From NCBI RefSeq assembly GCF_040954645.1, contig NC_092813.1, positions 18,545,235 through 18,609,234 of the forward strand: a DNA stretch of 64,000 nt, read 5' to 3'. This stretch comes from Diabrotica undecimpunctata. Its lineage: Eukaryota; Arthropoda; Insecta; Coleoptera; Chrysomelidae. The notes under the pieces were generated by a model. The model saw only the letters and a program-made list of their open reading frames with translations. It was not told the DNA's origin and made no database searches. Each line of letters starts with the position of its first letter. The first letter of the stretch is position 1. Below are positions 34,077 through 45,280 of this stretch, in pieces. Made by a program: the position numbers and the translations under genes.

Positions 34077-34539
34077 GCTTATCCTCGAAAATCCTAACGG
34101 TAAAATTCAGTGAGATATCTATTTCAAAAATATCTTTCTTTACATAAACCAAATCCATTCACGAAGAATATTCTAAACGTCATCCCTTGTACTAGATTTT
34201 ATATTTATACCTACTTAAAACCCCCTGTGGTGAAAAGTCTTGGGCCTATACAATAAAGCGATCGGGCGGTCTTCTATTCAATGCGGTTATGGTGTAATTA
34301 GAATAATACGAGTATACCAAAGTAATATTATTTATTAAATAGTTAATTCACAACTTAGCAAGGGTACATACAGGTAACAAATAATCGTCCTGTAAATGAT
34401 TCATAACAATCAAATCGAAGACAAACTTTTATAAAATTTTATTACAAAATAATGTATAACAAGATATTTTTTTATGTCTTATATTTTCTTTTGTTTATTT
34501 TTGTTACTTTTTTTTTACTGACAAATTGGTTTTTAACGT

Positions 34540-34860
34540 AGATTACAGTTTGATGATAAATATTCTGAAATGGAAAATGTTGAGATGTGACGAATAAAAA
34601 CATTCATGAAATTAAAATTAAAGGATTTACGTCTATTAGTGGTGCTCAAATGGTACGGACATGTCCAATGAATGAAAGACAGTAGACTCCCGAAACAAGT
34701 ACCTGTATGAACAAATACAGGAATCCAGAAGAAAGGACTACCGTAGAAAACACGGATGGAAGGAATAAAAAACTCAATGAGCTCGAAAGAACTTAAAGAA
34801 GAATGGAACAAACGAATTGAATGAAAAATTGACGTCGCAAGACGTTTTATACGGATTATA
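34540..34860 (+). pseudogene. RTE-like LINE, C-terminal tail fragment
   Basis: Plus-strand remnant of the region after the RT domain: LKWYGHVQ, MKDSRLPKQVPV, then MEGIKNSMSSKELKEEWNKR. It matches the conserved WYGHV.RM...GRP..W..GI end of insect RTE-like elements. Three stops interrupt it. It is inserted within the mariner element. Confidence 0.6.
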
Positions 34861-34929
34861 TCATATTATAGGTACATTATTATTATATCATATTATATAT
34901 ATTTATATAATATATTATATACACGATAT

Positions 34930-35720
34930 TGAAGAAGGCTACAACATAGAAAATCAACAAAATCTACATTGTCAACTACACAGTGAAGGCCCAACAATAA
35001 TAGAAGTGTCAAATGCCGTCCTACAACTTAAAGACAATAAAGCCACAGGAATCGATTAAATCTGTTGGGAAATGTATGAAAAGGTGGTGATCAACTTTTT
35101 GCAGTAATCCATAAACTAATACCTAGTACTTATATGGCAGGATGGATTGGTACCAGAAAAGTGGCTAAATGAAATAATATGCGTTGCATAAAAATTATTA
35201 GATTAATTATTTTATACGCAGAGGTATTACTCTGCGTATAAAATCTTCGGCAATGTATTGTTTGAAAGACTTAAACATTTTATAAAGGATATTGTTGGTC
35301 AATATCAATGAGGATCTACTGCTGAAAAGTCAACTATATATCAAATTCAAGCACATGATCAGATTCTAGAAAAGTCACTAGAATATAACATAGATACACA
35401 CTATCTCTTCGTCGACTTCAAAGGAGCCTATGACAGTGTTAAAAGAACTGCATTATATAATGCAATGATAGACTTTGTTTGGGATCACATCGAAGTTGGT
35501 TAAGTTGACCCACCTATCAATGCAAAACGTAAGCCCGTGCGTTAGAATTGAAGGAGAAAACTCTACATGCTTTGACGTTAATGATGGTCAAATACAGGGG
35601 GAGGCTCTGGCGTGTCTCCTCTTTAATGTTGCCTTGGAAAAGGCAACCAGAAAATTAAATATTAGAATGAATGTTACTATTTTTAATAGAACCATGAGAA
35701 ACATGGTGTAGTGTTTTACA
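34930..35720 (+). pseudogene. RTE-like LINE RT fragment
   Basis: RT fingers and palm pieces: VSNAVLQLKDNKATGID (35009-35059), then FGNVLFERLKHFIKDIVGQ (35245), DTHYLFVDFKGAYDSVKRTA with the first catalytic Asp (about 35397-35450), CVRIEGENSTCFDVNDGQIQ (35540) and LACLLFNVALEKATRKLNI (35605-35670). The YADD box is absent; sequence degenerates after 35720. Changes of frame occur near 35060, 35330 and 35475. A perfect hairpin near 35190-35245 interrupts the early part. Confidence 0.7.
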
Positions 35721-35959
35721 AGGCTTGCGGAGCAATGTCTTATGAGTCTACACCATGTCTTATGAGATTTATGAGGAGCATTTATGAAACTTGGATGTAT
35801 ACTGAGTAATTATTTCAAAAATTTACAACTAAGGATTTAATTTGTTACATGTAAATATACTGTATTACTATATGGATGTGAAACATGGATCATGAAGGAT
35901 AATATGATGGACAATTTAGGTTGTGACTCAGGTATATAAGAAAGTATGGCAAAGACGCC

Positions 35960-37745
35960 ATAACTATAAACTAAGACTATATTTACCAAAGATATTTCAG
36001 AATTAAACAGAAAGATACATACACGGAATTGAAAGAAATTACAGCAGGGCTGCCACAAAGAAGTGTCTTTACCTTTTGTATACGTGTTATATTATTTTTC
36101 TAGAAAATTGCAACATTTACCGATGATACTGCTATCATAGCAATATGCAAAACCAGCGAGGAAGCTACAGAAAAATTACACAGATGTTAATCAAATATAT
36201 ACTCCAGGGAAATAAGCAAAAAATAGACCATGTTCGTGACACTCAATAATCCAGGTCGTTGACAACTTTTTTAGTTATTGTAGACCTTATAGGAAGAAAA
36301 CGTACTTGTTTCCTGCCTTGAATTTGGAGCCGTTTTTTAATTATTAACAATTTAATGCAAAAAAACGCGATTTTTTCTATGATTATTAATGATACTAGGT
36401 ATTAAAAAAATAGATTTTTGGAAGAAAATTATTTTTTCACGAATTGTTTAAACAAACTAGACCATTTATTAATTAATTAATATATAAACAAATTACATAT
36501 TTGTAATGTACGTAGAAATTACATACAAATTAAAAAAAGAGTAATCAAAATCCATTGAGTAGATCCGGAGATATAGAAAATTTTATTAGTTTAAAATTGT
36601 TTGTTCGGTATTTAAACGCCATGGATTTGTGGGTTCTTCCTAGTCACTATTTGAACTACATTTTTGAAAATTCGTAGAGGGTCCTGTGAAGGTACAATGT
36701 TTGTGCAAATTTTTTAACAAAAAATACAAATCCCATTCTTTAACAAAGGTTCCTTCATTATTATAATCAAATTAGCTGTGAATTAACAAAAAAACATGAC
36801 CAACTTTGGCCCAAATTAACCTAGGCCAAATTTTTTTATTTGAAAATTCGGGTGAAAATACTAGCTTTTCGAATGTAAAAGACTTTTTAAAGTTATTCTA
36901 AATGTTTATAAACTACATAATTTCAAAAATTTGACATCAGGATTTTTGACTATAATAAGTTACTCTTTTATTTTTTTTAATTCATATTGATAGTATGTCT
37001 TTTGCTTTCATTTGCCACCCACAGAATTACCATATTTTTATTATTTTCTATCTCTGTTGTTATTGTAAAAAAAAGGTCTCTGAGATAAACAAATATACAA
37101 TAACTTTTAAACTAATTAATATATCGGTCCCAAATTTTGAGGGTTTGTTAAGTACCCCAATACCCAACTTTGGGTGGAACTCTAAAGTTTAAAGTTTAAG
37201 TTTACTAAAAGTTTTTAACAAATATCAATTGTCACTTATTTTGCAGTTTGCGAAGCAACAAATTGACTTTTCAACTTTCAAAAATCGGCATTTTGAAGCT
37301 TTGTCAATATTCTAAAAAATAAAATTTTGTAATTTTATGTCAATTATTTAGCTTTCTAATGGAGTGCAAAAAATAGAAAAAATCGCGTTTTTTGCATTAA
37401 ATTGTTAATCATTAAAAAACGGCTCCGAACTTTAGGCAGGAAACAGATAGGTTTTCTTCTTATAGGTCTACAAAAACTAAAAAAGTTGTCAGCTACCTGG
37501 ATTATTGAGTGTCACGAGAAAATCCTTAAAACCCTGGACTAATATGACTGGACAAGCAAGTGACGAAACAAACTTCATAAATTATGTAAACTTTACTAAC
37601 AAAAACGTTTAAAATAAATATTCCAATAACTACAAATAATCAAAATTCCATATTCAAATACTGCAAAATATTTGGGTATTGTCCAATAAATATAAATAAT
37701 CAAATTCCATATTCAAATACTGCAAAATATTTGGGTATTACTGTT
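35960..37745 (+). pseudogene. Jockey-like RT fragment split by foldback element
   Basis: Left piece (about 36030-36245): AGLPQRSVFT, then ATFTDDTAIIAICKTSEEAT, the RT active-site region of a Jockey-like LINE with Thr-Asp-Asp-Asp in place of Ala-Asp-Asp-Thr spacing, and TMFVT just before the break. Right piece (37517-37745): SNNYK-like text and FKYCKIFGY, corresponding to the thumb YS.TAKYLGI block. That right block is present twice as an imperfect ~60-bp tandem duplication (37620-37740). The 1.28-kb foldback element separates the pieces. Confidence 0.6.
36235..37516. mobile_element. Foldback/MITE-like element, 145-bp arms
   Basis: A non-coding 1.28-kb unit bounded by ~145-bp inverted arms, 36235-36380 and 37373-37516. 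Matching blocks include CGTGACACTCAATAATCCAG, CTATAAGAAGAAAAC-like text, AAAAAACGGCTCC and AAATCGCGTTTTTT. The interior is AT-rich without a gene; the frame 36995-37192 is not convincing. It sits inside a Jockey-like RT gene. A clear target duplication could not be fixed because the flanking bases continue the palindrome. Confidence 0.75.
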
Positions 37746-38189
37746 TAATAAGCCCTAATAATGTTATTCAACATTATTTATGAGAGAGTGTAAATTTCTT
37801 ACCTACCTGTCGGAGAGAATCCAGAAGCTATCGACAAAGACAGCCTGTACTGACCGAGAGAGAGTAACATTTAGCAGAACTTTGAGATTTTTTAAAAAGC
37901 TTATATCAAATAACTGCTTTGTGTTACACTTTATGTTAAAAATAAAAACAGATTCGGAAAGTGGGTCCAATTCTGTAGTGCCCTATTTCAAAAAAAAAAT
38001 TTTTACGTTTATTTTAACCAAAAATATTTGAAAAAAAAATATTGTTTAAACAATTAATTAATTTACAACCAAATAGTGCACTAGAACTTTTTCAGACCTT
38101 TCATATAAAAAAAGAATCATCTCAATATCTGCCATAGTTTTTGCGTTATTTGATATAAACTTTTACATTGGAATTTAGCTATGCCCAGA
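37746..38189. other. no gene recognised
   Basis: Spacer between the LINE fragments and the second half of the mariner transposase. The frame 37780-38031 (83 codons) is unrecognised. Confidence 0.35.
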
Positions 38190-38731
38190 ATCGCGAGGAA
38201 CGGCCTTAAAGGTACTGGAGTGACGTAAATCCACACTGGATGCGTGAATACCATACTCAAAGACCACGAAAATTAAATGTATGGTCAGGTATAGTAGGTA
38301 CTCAGTTAATTGGGCCATTTTTTATAGAAGGAAATTTAACGTCAGATAGTTAGGAAATGTTACTTAGAAATGAAATTGTATCTACACTGAGAAACTTGTT
38401 TGGGGCCAATTTTAATCAGATATGGTTTCAGCAAGATGGAACCCCAGCTCATTTTGGTGTAAATGTTCGGCGTTATTTGGATGAAATAAATGGTCCGGCG
38501 ATTTGGACCGGACGATGGATTGGTAGACGAGGTAAAATTGAATGGCCTCCACGTTCACCTAATTTCAATTCAAAAGATTATTTTTATTTGGAATACTTGA
38601 AAAATTCGGTTTACAAAACTAAACTAGCAAGTCTGGCAGAGCTAAGGTAACGAATTATCGATGAATCTCGAATAATTTCTAGACAGTCATGGAGAAATAT
38701 GGTAGACGCATTCTACCATCGATTAGGGTAG
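38190..38731 (+). pseudogene. Mariner transposase, C-terminal half
   Basis: Continuation of the gene at 33571-34076: RYWSDVNPHWMREYHTQRPR (about 38209), LNVWSGIVGTQLIGPFFIEG, then WFQQDGTPAHFGVNVRRYL (38423-38480) with the second catalytic Asp, GRRGKIEWPPRSPNFNSKDY (38525) where the third acidic residue is expected, and a helical end to VDAFYHRLG (38731). One stop at 38351 separates two open parts. The PRSPNxxxxD spacing suits a mariner-type DD(x)D element. Confidence 0.8.
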
Positions 38732-39105
38732 TCAACTAACAAATGGAGCACATTTTGAACACTTGATAAAGTCACCATTATGTTAAAAAATGTTGTAATC
38801 TATTAATTGTTACGTTTTAATGTAGTTGAAAATAGTTAGTATTAAAAAATTTATTGAGACAATTAGACGTTGCCAGACTTCTGATTTATGTATTTAAGAC
38901 CTTCCAGACTACATAAAATCATAAGTATTACATATGGTTGAATTCGTATTGAATAGGAGATTCCAATACCTACTGAATATACAGGGTGATGAATTTGAAA
39001 AACCAAAGTTACTAATAATATAAGAGAAACGGCAAATCTGACAACATTGCAAATATTAAATATGGAATCTCCGTATCCCAAAATAGGTGTGCCTCACATT
39101 TTGTA

Positions 39106-41037
39106 CAATTATGAATAGCAACGGAAATAGAAAATGACGTCGATGGAACTAGTTTGATGGCGGTTGTTGAAAAAATGTTTTTTTTTTATAAGATCACTCG
39201 AGAGGTGGGTATATAATTTCCCAAGCGATCTGCAATTTGAACGAAAGACACTCAGTTTTCTATGGTTCATTGTTCACAACAATGTATTACTTAACAGTCA
39301 AAAATATATTACTTTGCAACATTGTATCAACAACCATTTACTGTTCAATAGTGTCTAGGTTTTTATAGGCGAAATCTTGGCTAACGATACTATAAAAAAA
39401 GTAAACTATAGTAAACTATTGTAGTATAGTGAACTAGTCATTATAAACTTATAGGGAAACAAAGAATATTTATATAAATTGCGAAACTGCAACAATGTTT
39501 ATAAACAACGAAAGATAATATCGACAATGATATTTAAATATTTTTTCCTTCCTTTGTGATAACTACGGGAACAGTACCCATTTGCCAAACAACTAATTGT
39601 CGATTTTATTATGTGGCGATAATGTGGCATCATATTACATTGTCATTTTAATGCTAAATATGTCCGCAACTTAGTCTAATTATGATTTTTCTCGATGCTT
39701 TATAATGTACATTATATCTCTCCAAAAGCTTATCACTAAAGAAATAAAAGAAATAATCTACTAAAAGTTTTAAAATATCAATTTTCGATTCAAGATTTCA
39801 GTCAGCTAATAAAATATTTTATGAGTGCCGAAAGGTCAAAGAAAGAACTAAGAAAATAATCCGTCATGCGACAAGAATGAAAGTAACTGACTTAATGTAA
39901 AAAACGTTTCAATTTTAACGTGATGTCAATGATGAGAAGTAGACATTTTCAAATATACCAAAATAGTCGAGTTTTTCAACAAATTTGCACCGATTATTTT
40001 TTGTCCTAAAGTTTTTTCTCGATCGCATAATAAATAAGGACGGATTCTTTCCTTATTGTCTAGAGAATAGAATTTTCTTTATCAACAAGATTCTCTTTCG
40101 GTATCTCCGAACAATCGCAGAATAAGTAACAAAAACAGTCGATTCCAAAATACCCTTTTGTACCCTCCATAAAAATATCCTTTTATATATTTTATATATT
40201 ATATAAAGAGTTGACACTTAACATTTTTTTCAAATGTACATTGTAGTGAATGATGGTGTAGCATTTGAAATTTATTGGAATCCCCTCGTATATGTGTTAA
40301 TTGAAATCCCCTTATATATGCATTATAATAACGAAGAATTTTTTCAATGTTTCTTAGTTCGTATCATGGACGAACATAGAATATATAAACATAGATGGAC
40401 CCAGCAATAAGATACCTTAAACACACACTGTTTTGAAGCTTCGATATTCCTGGACAAGAGGGTAAAGGGGAGTAAAACGGGTATCGATAGACTGTGATAC
40501 TTCCTCAATGAGCATAAGCGTGCTTGAATTTTTACTCGCGGGGATAATTATTCAGAAGTTAATAATTGGAAGTAGTAATAATGTATAAAAACACGTTTTT
40601 ATAGAAAAAATAAAATACAATTTTATTTGCTTTAAAATTAATACAATAAAATATAGTTGAGCTCAAGTTAATTTTTTAATAGGTATCAAATAATCCTACG
40701 ATAAAAAAAAACAATTAAAAAATATACATTTGTCAAATTTAAGTACATACCTATATTTATTGATAATGTATTAAAACATATTTTTTCAAATTGTGACACA
40801 TTTGTTTTAATACAATATCAATAGATTCCACGTAGTAAGGGTTTCTGCTACAAAATTATTTATTGATCATTCCAAAGCTCTTGCTAGCATTTGACATAAA
40901 ATTACTTGCAAATATACCTACGTATTAAAAAGTAGGCGTGAAAATGTATAAATTATTGGAAAGCTATTTACCGAACAGAAATATTAAAGTAAAAATGGTA
41001 AATAGACATAATAAGACGTTGGTATAAAAATAAATTT
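39106..41037. other. no gene recognised
   Basis: About 1.9 kb of AT-rich sequence on which I can place no gene, transposon domain or tandem repeat. The frame at 39164-39358 is unsupported. Confidence 0.35.
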
Positions 41038-41274
41038 TTATTGATTGCGAAATAAAACAGTCTTAGTAAGAACGCTTCTTATGCGCACGGTGTTAGCATC
41101 TAAAGTAGTCCTCGTTTCATGATGAATTCCAATTTTAAAATATTTCTCAAGAACCAATTTTAAAAGTTGCATAGAGTGACCATCGATTGCATTTTCATCA
41201 TACATATGGTCACCAAAATGCTCATAGATTGATTTTGGGACATTTTGTATGGTTTTATTAATCAAAATATTCAT
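41038..41274 (-). pseudogene. Possible transposon protein C-terminus
   Basis: A 78-codon minus frame: NVPKSIYEHFGDHMYDENAI, then HSMQLLKLVLEKYFKIGIHH, ending VRSIL-like RIRSVLTKTVLFRNQ. The pattern of a helix with LxxLxxxKYxxxRxHH followed by a basic LTKxVLFxxQ end recalls the C-terminus of repeat-encoded insect proteins, but I cannot name the family. No upstream portion is recognisable. Confidence 0.35.
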
Positions 41275-42404
41275 AAGGTTTTTAACTAGTCTGTTGTAGA
41301 TATTTATAGTTTTATTAAAAAATCTGAAATATTTTTCAGCTTCCTTACAAGTTTAAATAACCAAAAAGGATGCTTTTGAAAGGTTTTTTTATACTGTTTT
41401 CTCTGTTGAAGTTAAGAGTAAGTTTCATCATTAATCAATATTATTTGGAAACCTACATAGAAAAATAAATGAGTTTTATTCATTTCACTAATTTATTGTT
41501 AATTCATGAGTAATATTAAATTAAAAAGGTACTAAACAGATCTTTTTAATCAGATGATGTCTACTTACAATTTAAAAATATCTATCCTAATTTCATGAAC
41601 TAATATCTTGTTCAATACATTAATTAATAAACCCAATGGTACGCCTATGAAAGACATATTTTAAAATATAAACACACAGGCTTCCTCAGTTCCTCATCTT
41701 AAATAATGTAAACAAACAGTACTTACAAATTAAATGAGTCATTGGGATGTAAATATTTCGTTTTTTTTGCAAATGTAAAACTGTAGCACCATTATTATAA
41801 TTTGTTTATTTCACTATTTACAAATATCACTTAAAATACAGCCAAAATATCGAAAAACAACTTTTCCTCATCTTGGGTAAAAAGTAAACAAAACATGGAC
41901 ATGACATGGAACAGCATTTGAAGTTTGACGTAGAGCCATAAGACAGAGAAATGTAAACACCGTTGCCATTAATAAATAGGTTTCAGTACTTCTACATATA
42001 AAATAATTGATTGATATCTGTTATATGCTATTATTAAATGATATGCACACTATGTGCACATTTGATGTTTTTTTATGTCACAGGCGCAAATTCTTCGATA
42101 TTTCTTTGTTCAAACCGCCCGATATTGCATTTTCAAATTAATTTACGTCTTAATTTCCGTTGTGTTTAGTTTATACCCTAAGTGCTTTGTTTGTTCTAAC
42201 TTATGCCAGCAATTTTTAAAGATAATTTTGTCACTTTCGTTGGAGCCGCGGTGAAGAGCGGTGATCTCCAGTGGTTCAGCGTCATGTCCAAATTCACGTT
42301 GAATTTGTAGTTTTCTGTTTTTGTCCCTGTTCAGGGAAATCTTCGTCTTACGTTATGGAAATCAATTTTAGTAGCAGTTAATCGTCTAATTCTACCTGTT
42401 CCCG
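41275..42404. other. no gene recognised
   Basis: AT-rich up to about 42220, then a GC-richer segment (42220-42550) that could belong to a UTR or exon. No splice structure or motif fixes it. Confidence 0.3.
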
Positions 42405-42596
42405 TTGTTTAAGAGGCAGAGTCATAAGTTTTGTGCTCAGTGCCGGCTTCGGCCTCAAATGGTCGATCCAATTTGCAGTGTGAGATCCAGTCCCTTTTGT
42501 TCGTGTGTTCGTGTCCAGGATTCAACTCCAGTTTCCAACCTCAGGAACTTGTTTTTGTATTATTGTGAAATCCAGGTAACATTTTTTTGTGTTTAA
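42405..42596 (+). CDS. Small Cys-rich ORF, hypothetical
   Basis: 63 codons with eight Cys, most in the first half: SHKFCAQCRLRPQMVDPICS, then SSPFCSCVRVQDS. The Cys spacing could be zinc-binding, but there is no family match, no good start context and no partner. It lies in the GC-richer block noted at 42.2-42.55 kb. Could be part of an exon, a transposon fragment or chance. Confidence 0.2.
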   Translation: MFKRQSHKFCAQCRLRPQMVDPICSVRSSPFCSCVRVQDSTPVSNLRNLFLYYCEIQVTFFCV

Positions 42597-43639
42597 TTTC
42601 TATAGCAAAATAGACATTTTTTAAATAAACCTAATAATTGCTTTCATATAAAAAAAAATTGTAATCTTTAAAGTAGTAAATTTTATGGTTTGACTTTAGC
42701 TGTCATTTTATTTGATTAGTTTTGTTTTAAATTTAATGTTAACATATGACAGCTTACTTTATTTTTTTCGATATTTATTTGTTTTGTTTGTTTTAAAGAA
42801 AGGTTAATCTCTGTGCGATAACACTTGTAAGTTTATGTAGTATCTCCAACTCCTGGAGTTTGTAAAAAGATGACACATGTAAGTTTTTTTTGTATTTTTG
42901 TATTTTTCAGCTATTATTATATTTTTGTATTGTCTTTTTTGAGCATTTTTGTGTTCTCGATGTTTTGTAACTGTTTGTGGTGACACAAAAATAAATGTTA
43001 AATTTTGTTTCTTAACATTTGTTTATTTTTTTTAACTAACCCTTTTTTTTGAGTTTTATTTGAAAAAGATATGTTTTTTATGTTTAATAGTTATATCTCC
43101 AGTTACAACTAGCTGGTTGTAATAGGTATAATTAGGTACCCCAAGTGCGCCCTATATTAAATTTCTTGAGGTGTTTCCGGTTTATTTTCATTCTGTTTGT
43201 CCCAAGAGATTTATGACCTTTTATTTCATTTTTCTGCAGTTTCACCAATCCGACACCCTGTTTTTTACTTATCCACGACCCCAGCTCTCCAACTAACCCC
43301 TGAGTGCCCGTTCGCATATGTTTCGATTATTTTGCTTGCCCTTCTCCACCCCCAGTAGTTTCTTCCCCCAATTTTCTACCCCTTGTATTAATGCCCCGTG
43401 TGGTAGGCAAAATATTTCGTTACAATGGTAGTATATAATGTACCGATTGATTATAAATTAAATGACAATTTTTAGACATAAAAACACTGCAGAACCACAA
43501 AGTCAGACTACTTTTCTGATAATTCTCTTTACTGTCATTGTTGTAGAAAGTATTGTTGGACATAGGGTGCACACCCATATGGTCGAAAGTAATTTTTTTA
43601 AAATCATTAAGTACAGCCTAATTCTGCAAAAAGGTATTT
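42597..43639. other. no gene recognised
   Basis: T-rich plus strand to about 43100, then a C-richer block (43130-43400) with no recognised product. The minus frame 43132-43317 has no motif. Confidence 0.35.
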
Positions 43640-44265
43640 TACTACAATTTTATTCGCATAAATATACACTGGAGAAGTACTTTAGACCAGATAAACTAGA
43701 GGCTGATCCAAACTCTCAAACTATAGCCAAAGAATTCAAACATTGGTATGAAACATTCAAGAATTTTTGGAAGAGTAATAAATCTAAAGATAAAATTAAG
43801 TTACATGCTTTTAATAAATCTCGCATACAGTGTATGATTACATAACAGAAGCAAAAACATACATTTCTGCTATAAAAGTTTTGAAAGAATTTTATGTTAA
43901 TCCTACAAATAAGATTTACCCGAGACATATTTTAGCTACAAGAAAACAACAAATAAACGAATCTATAGATCAGTATGCACCACAGTTAAAACTGTTGGCT
44001 ACAAATTGTAATTTTGAAGGAGTTTCTATGGAAGAAAATAAAAATGACTATATTCGTGATGTTTTTATTAATGGTCTCTTAACAAACAACTTTAGCTTGT
44101 GTTCCACAAAACCTGGTTAGACTTATTATTTTTGAGGACATACAAGACATTCTCGATCTCTATGTCCAGCAAGGACTGCTACTTGTCAAAACTGTCATAA
44201 AATTGGACATTGAGCTAAAATGTGCATGCAATCAAAGAAAATTCAAACGAAATCAATTTCTGCTT
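43640..44265 (+). pseudogene. Ty3/gypsy gag fragment with zinc knuckle
   Basis: Capsid part of a gypsy-type gag that differs from the errantivirus: EKYFRPDKLEADPNSQTIAK, FKHWYETFKNFWKS, then after a frame change near 43840 VLKEFYVNPTNKIYPRHILA, TRKQQINESIDQYAPQLKLL and DYIRDVFINGLLTNNFSL. Near 44165-44225 a CQNCHKIGH..AKMC block is a CCHC zinc knuckle with a stop inside it. This combination fits CsRn1/Mag-like gypsy lineages. No protease, RT or LTR follows. The first ~65 codons of the frame at 43462 are not gag-like. Confidence 0.65.
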
Positions 44266-44702
44266 TTACAACTGCAATGGCTTCTTCTATGAAACCACCT
44301 TAATCGCTTTCAAAATGTAGCCAAAGTAACAGTTAACCAAAGCCTAAAGCCAAAACCTTAATTGACACTAAAAGCTTAGATACTATTTAAGATCTTAAAA
44401 ATGACTTTAAAACAATGTTTCTTATTACTCGTCACCCTATGGAATCTGCATCATTACACAGCTACACAATAACAAAAGCAACGGCTTACAGGAAAATTAA
44501 ATATTTAAATTGAAATAACGTTCCAAATAAAACTCTTTCTAAACTGATTTTCATGACAACTATTTTAATTTGTACTATTATTTACTTGACAAGTCAAAGA
44601 CTTGGATTACTGAACCACATATTTGATGTTTCTACTACCGGAAATTGTTCTATAAACTTCTTATCACAATTAAAATTTATTTGTCAGGTTGTTAAAATTA
44701 TA
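44266..44702. other. no gene recognised
   Basis: Degenerate sequence between the gag fragment and the satellite; the frame 44553-44759 runs into the satellite and is unsupported. Confidence 0.35.
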
Positions 44703-45170
44703 TTTTTTGGTCTTGGTTTTTGCACTTTCGCTTTGAAAGGCGTTGAGATAGAAAATTGAAATAAAGACGGTTGGAAATAGGAAAAAAAGACGAGCCTATA
44801 GACACCCAACAAGGCAGAGTTTTATCCTCTCTAAGTATTTTTTAATATTTTATGTTTTTGACCATTTATCAAATTTTGTGTAAACTTTAGACAGTGCTCG
44901 GTTGGAACCCGAATAGATACAAAGTTTTAATAAAGACAGTTGGAAAGTGAAAAATAAAACAAAAAAATCGATACCCAACACGGTACAGTTTTATTCACTC
45001 TGAATATTTTTTTAAATTGTATGCTTTTTACCATTTATCAAAATTAAGAAATCGGTCGCTTGGAAATGCAAATAAGTAGAAAGTTGCAATAAGGACGGTT
45101 GACGGTTGAAAAATGAAACTAAGAGGAACCTGTAGACACCCAACAAGGCATAGTTTTATCCAAGTATTTT
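44703..45170. repeat. ~165-bp satellite, relative of the 358-bp array
   Basis: Three tandem units; ACCCAACAAGGC or a variant recurs near 44808, 44974 and 45137 (spacing about 166 and 163). Units share GGTCGCTTGGAAA, AAAGACGGTTGGAAA, TAGACACCCAACA and GTTTTATCC with the array at 24.8-27.6 kb but lack its second half. This is the monomeric form of the same satellite family, also represented by the first two short units at 24.83-25.15 kb. Confidence 0.8.
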
Positions 45171-45280
45171 TTTCTTACCAAGACAACTTCCCAATTAAAA
45201 TTGCGACATTTAGTTAAAATAAATTGTTTCCAACGGTTGTGGAAATAAGCTTATAAAAATAGATTTACCTGTTTTTATTT

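Larger units (their letters stand above)
33150..39105 (+). mobile_element. Mariner-type transposon with long TIRs, split
   Basis: Two ~210-bp inverted arms, 33204-33415 and about 38885-39105, match in reverse order (for example ATTTTGGGATACGGAGATTT, CCCTGTATATTCAG, ACTTATGATTTAATGTAGTC). Just inside them lie the two halves of one transposase gene, N-terminal at 33571-34076 and C-terminal at about 38190-38731. About 4.1 kb of later insertions separate them. The outer ~50 bases on the left (CTGAGTGGCCCAAAAGTCTG) have no partner on the right, so the right tip is lost or diverged. Confidence 0.8.
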
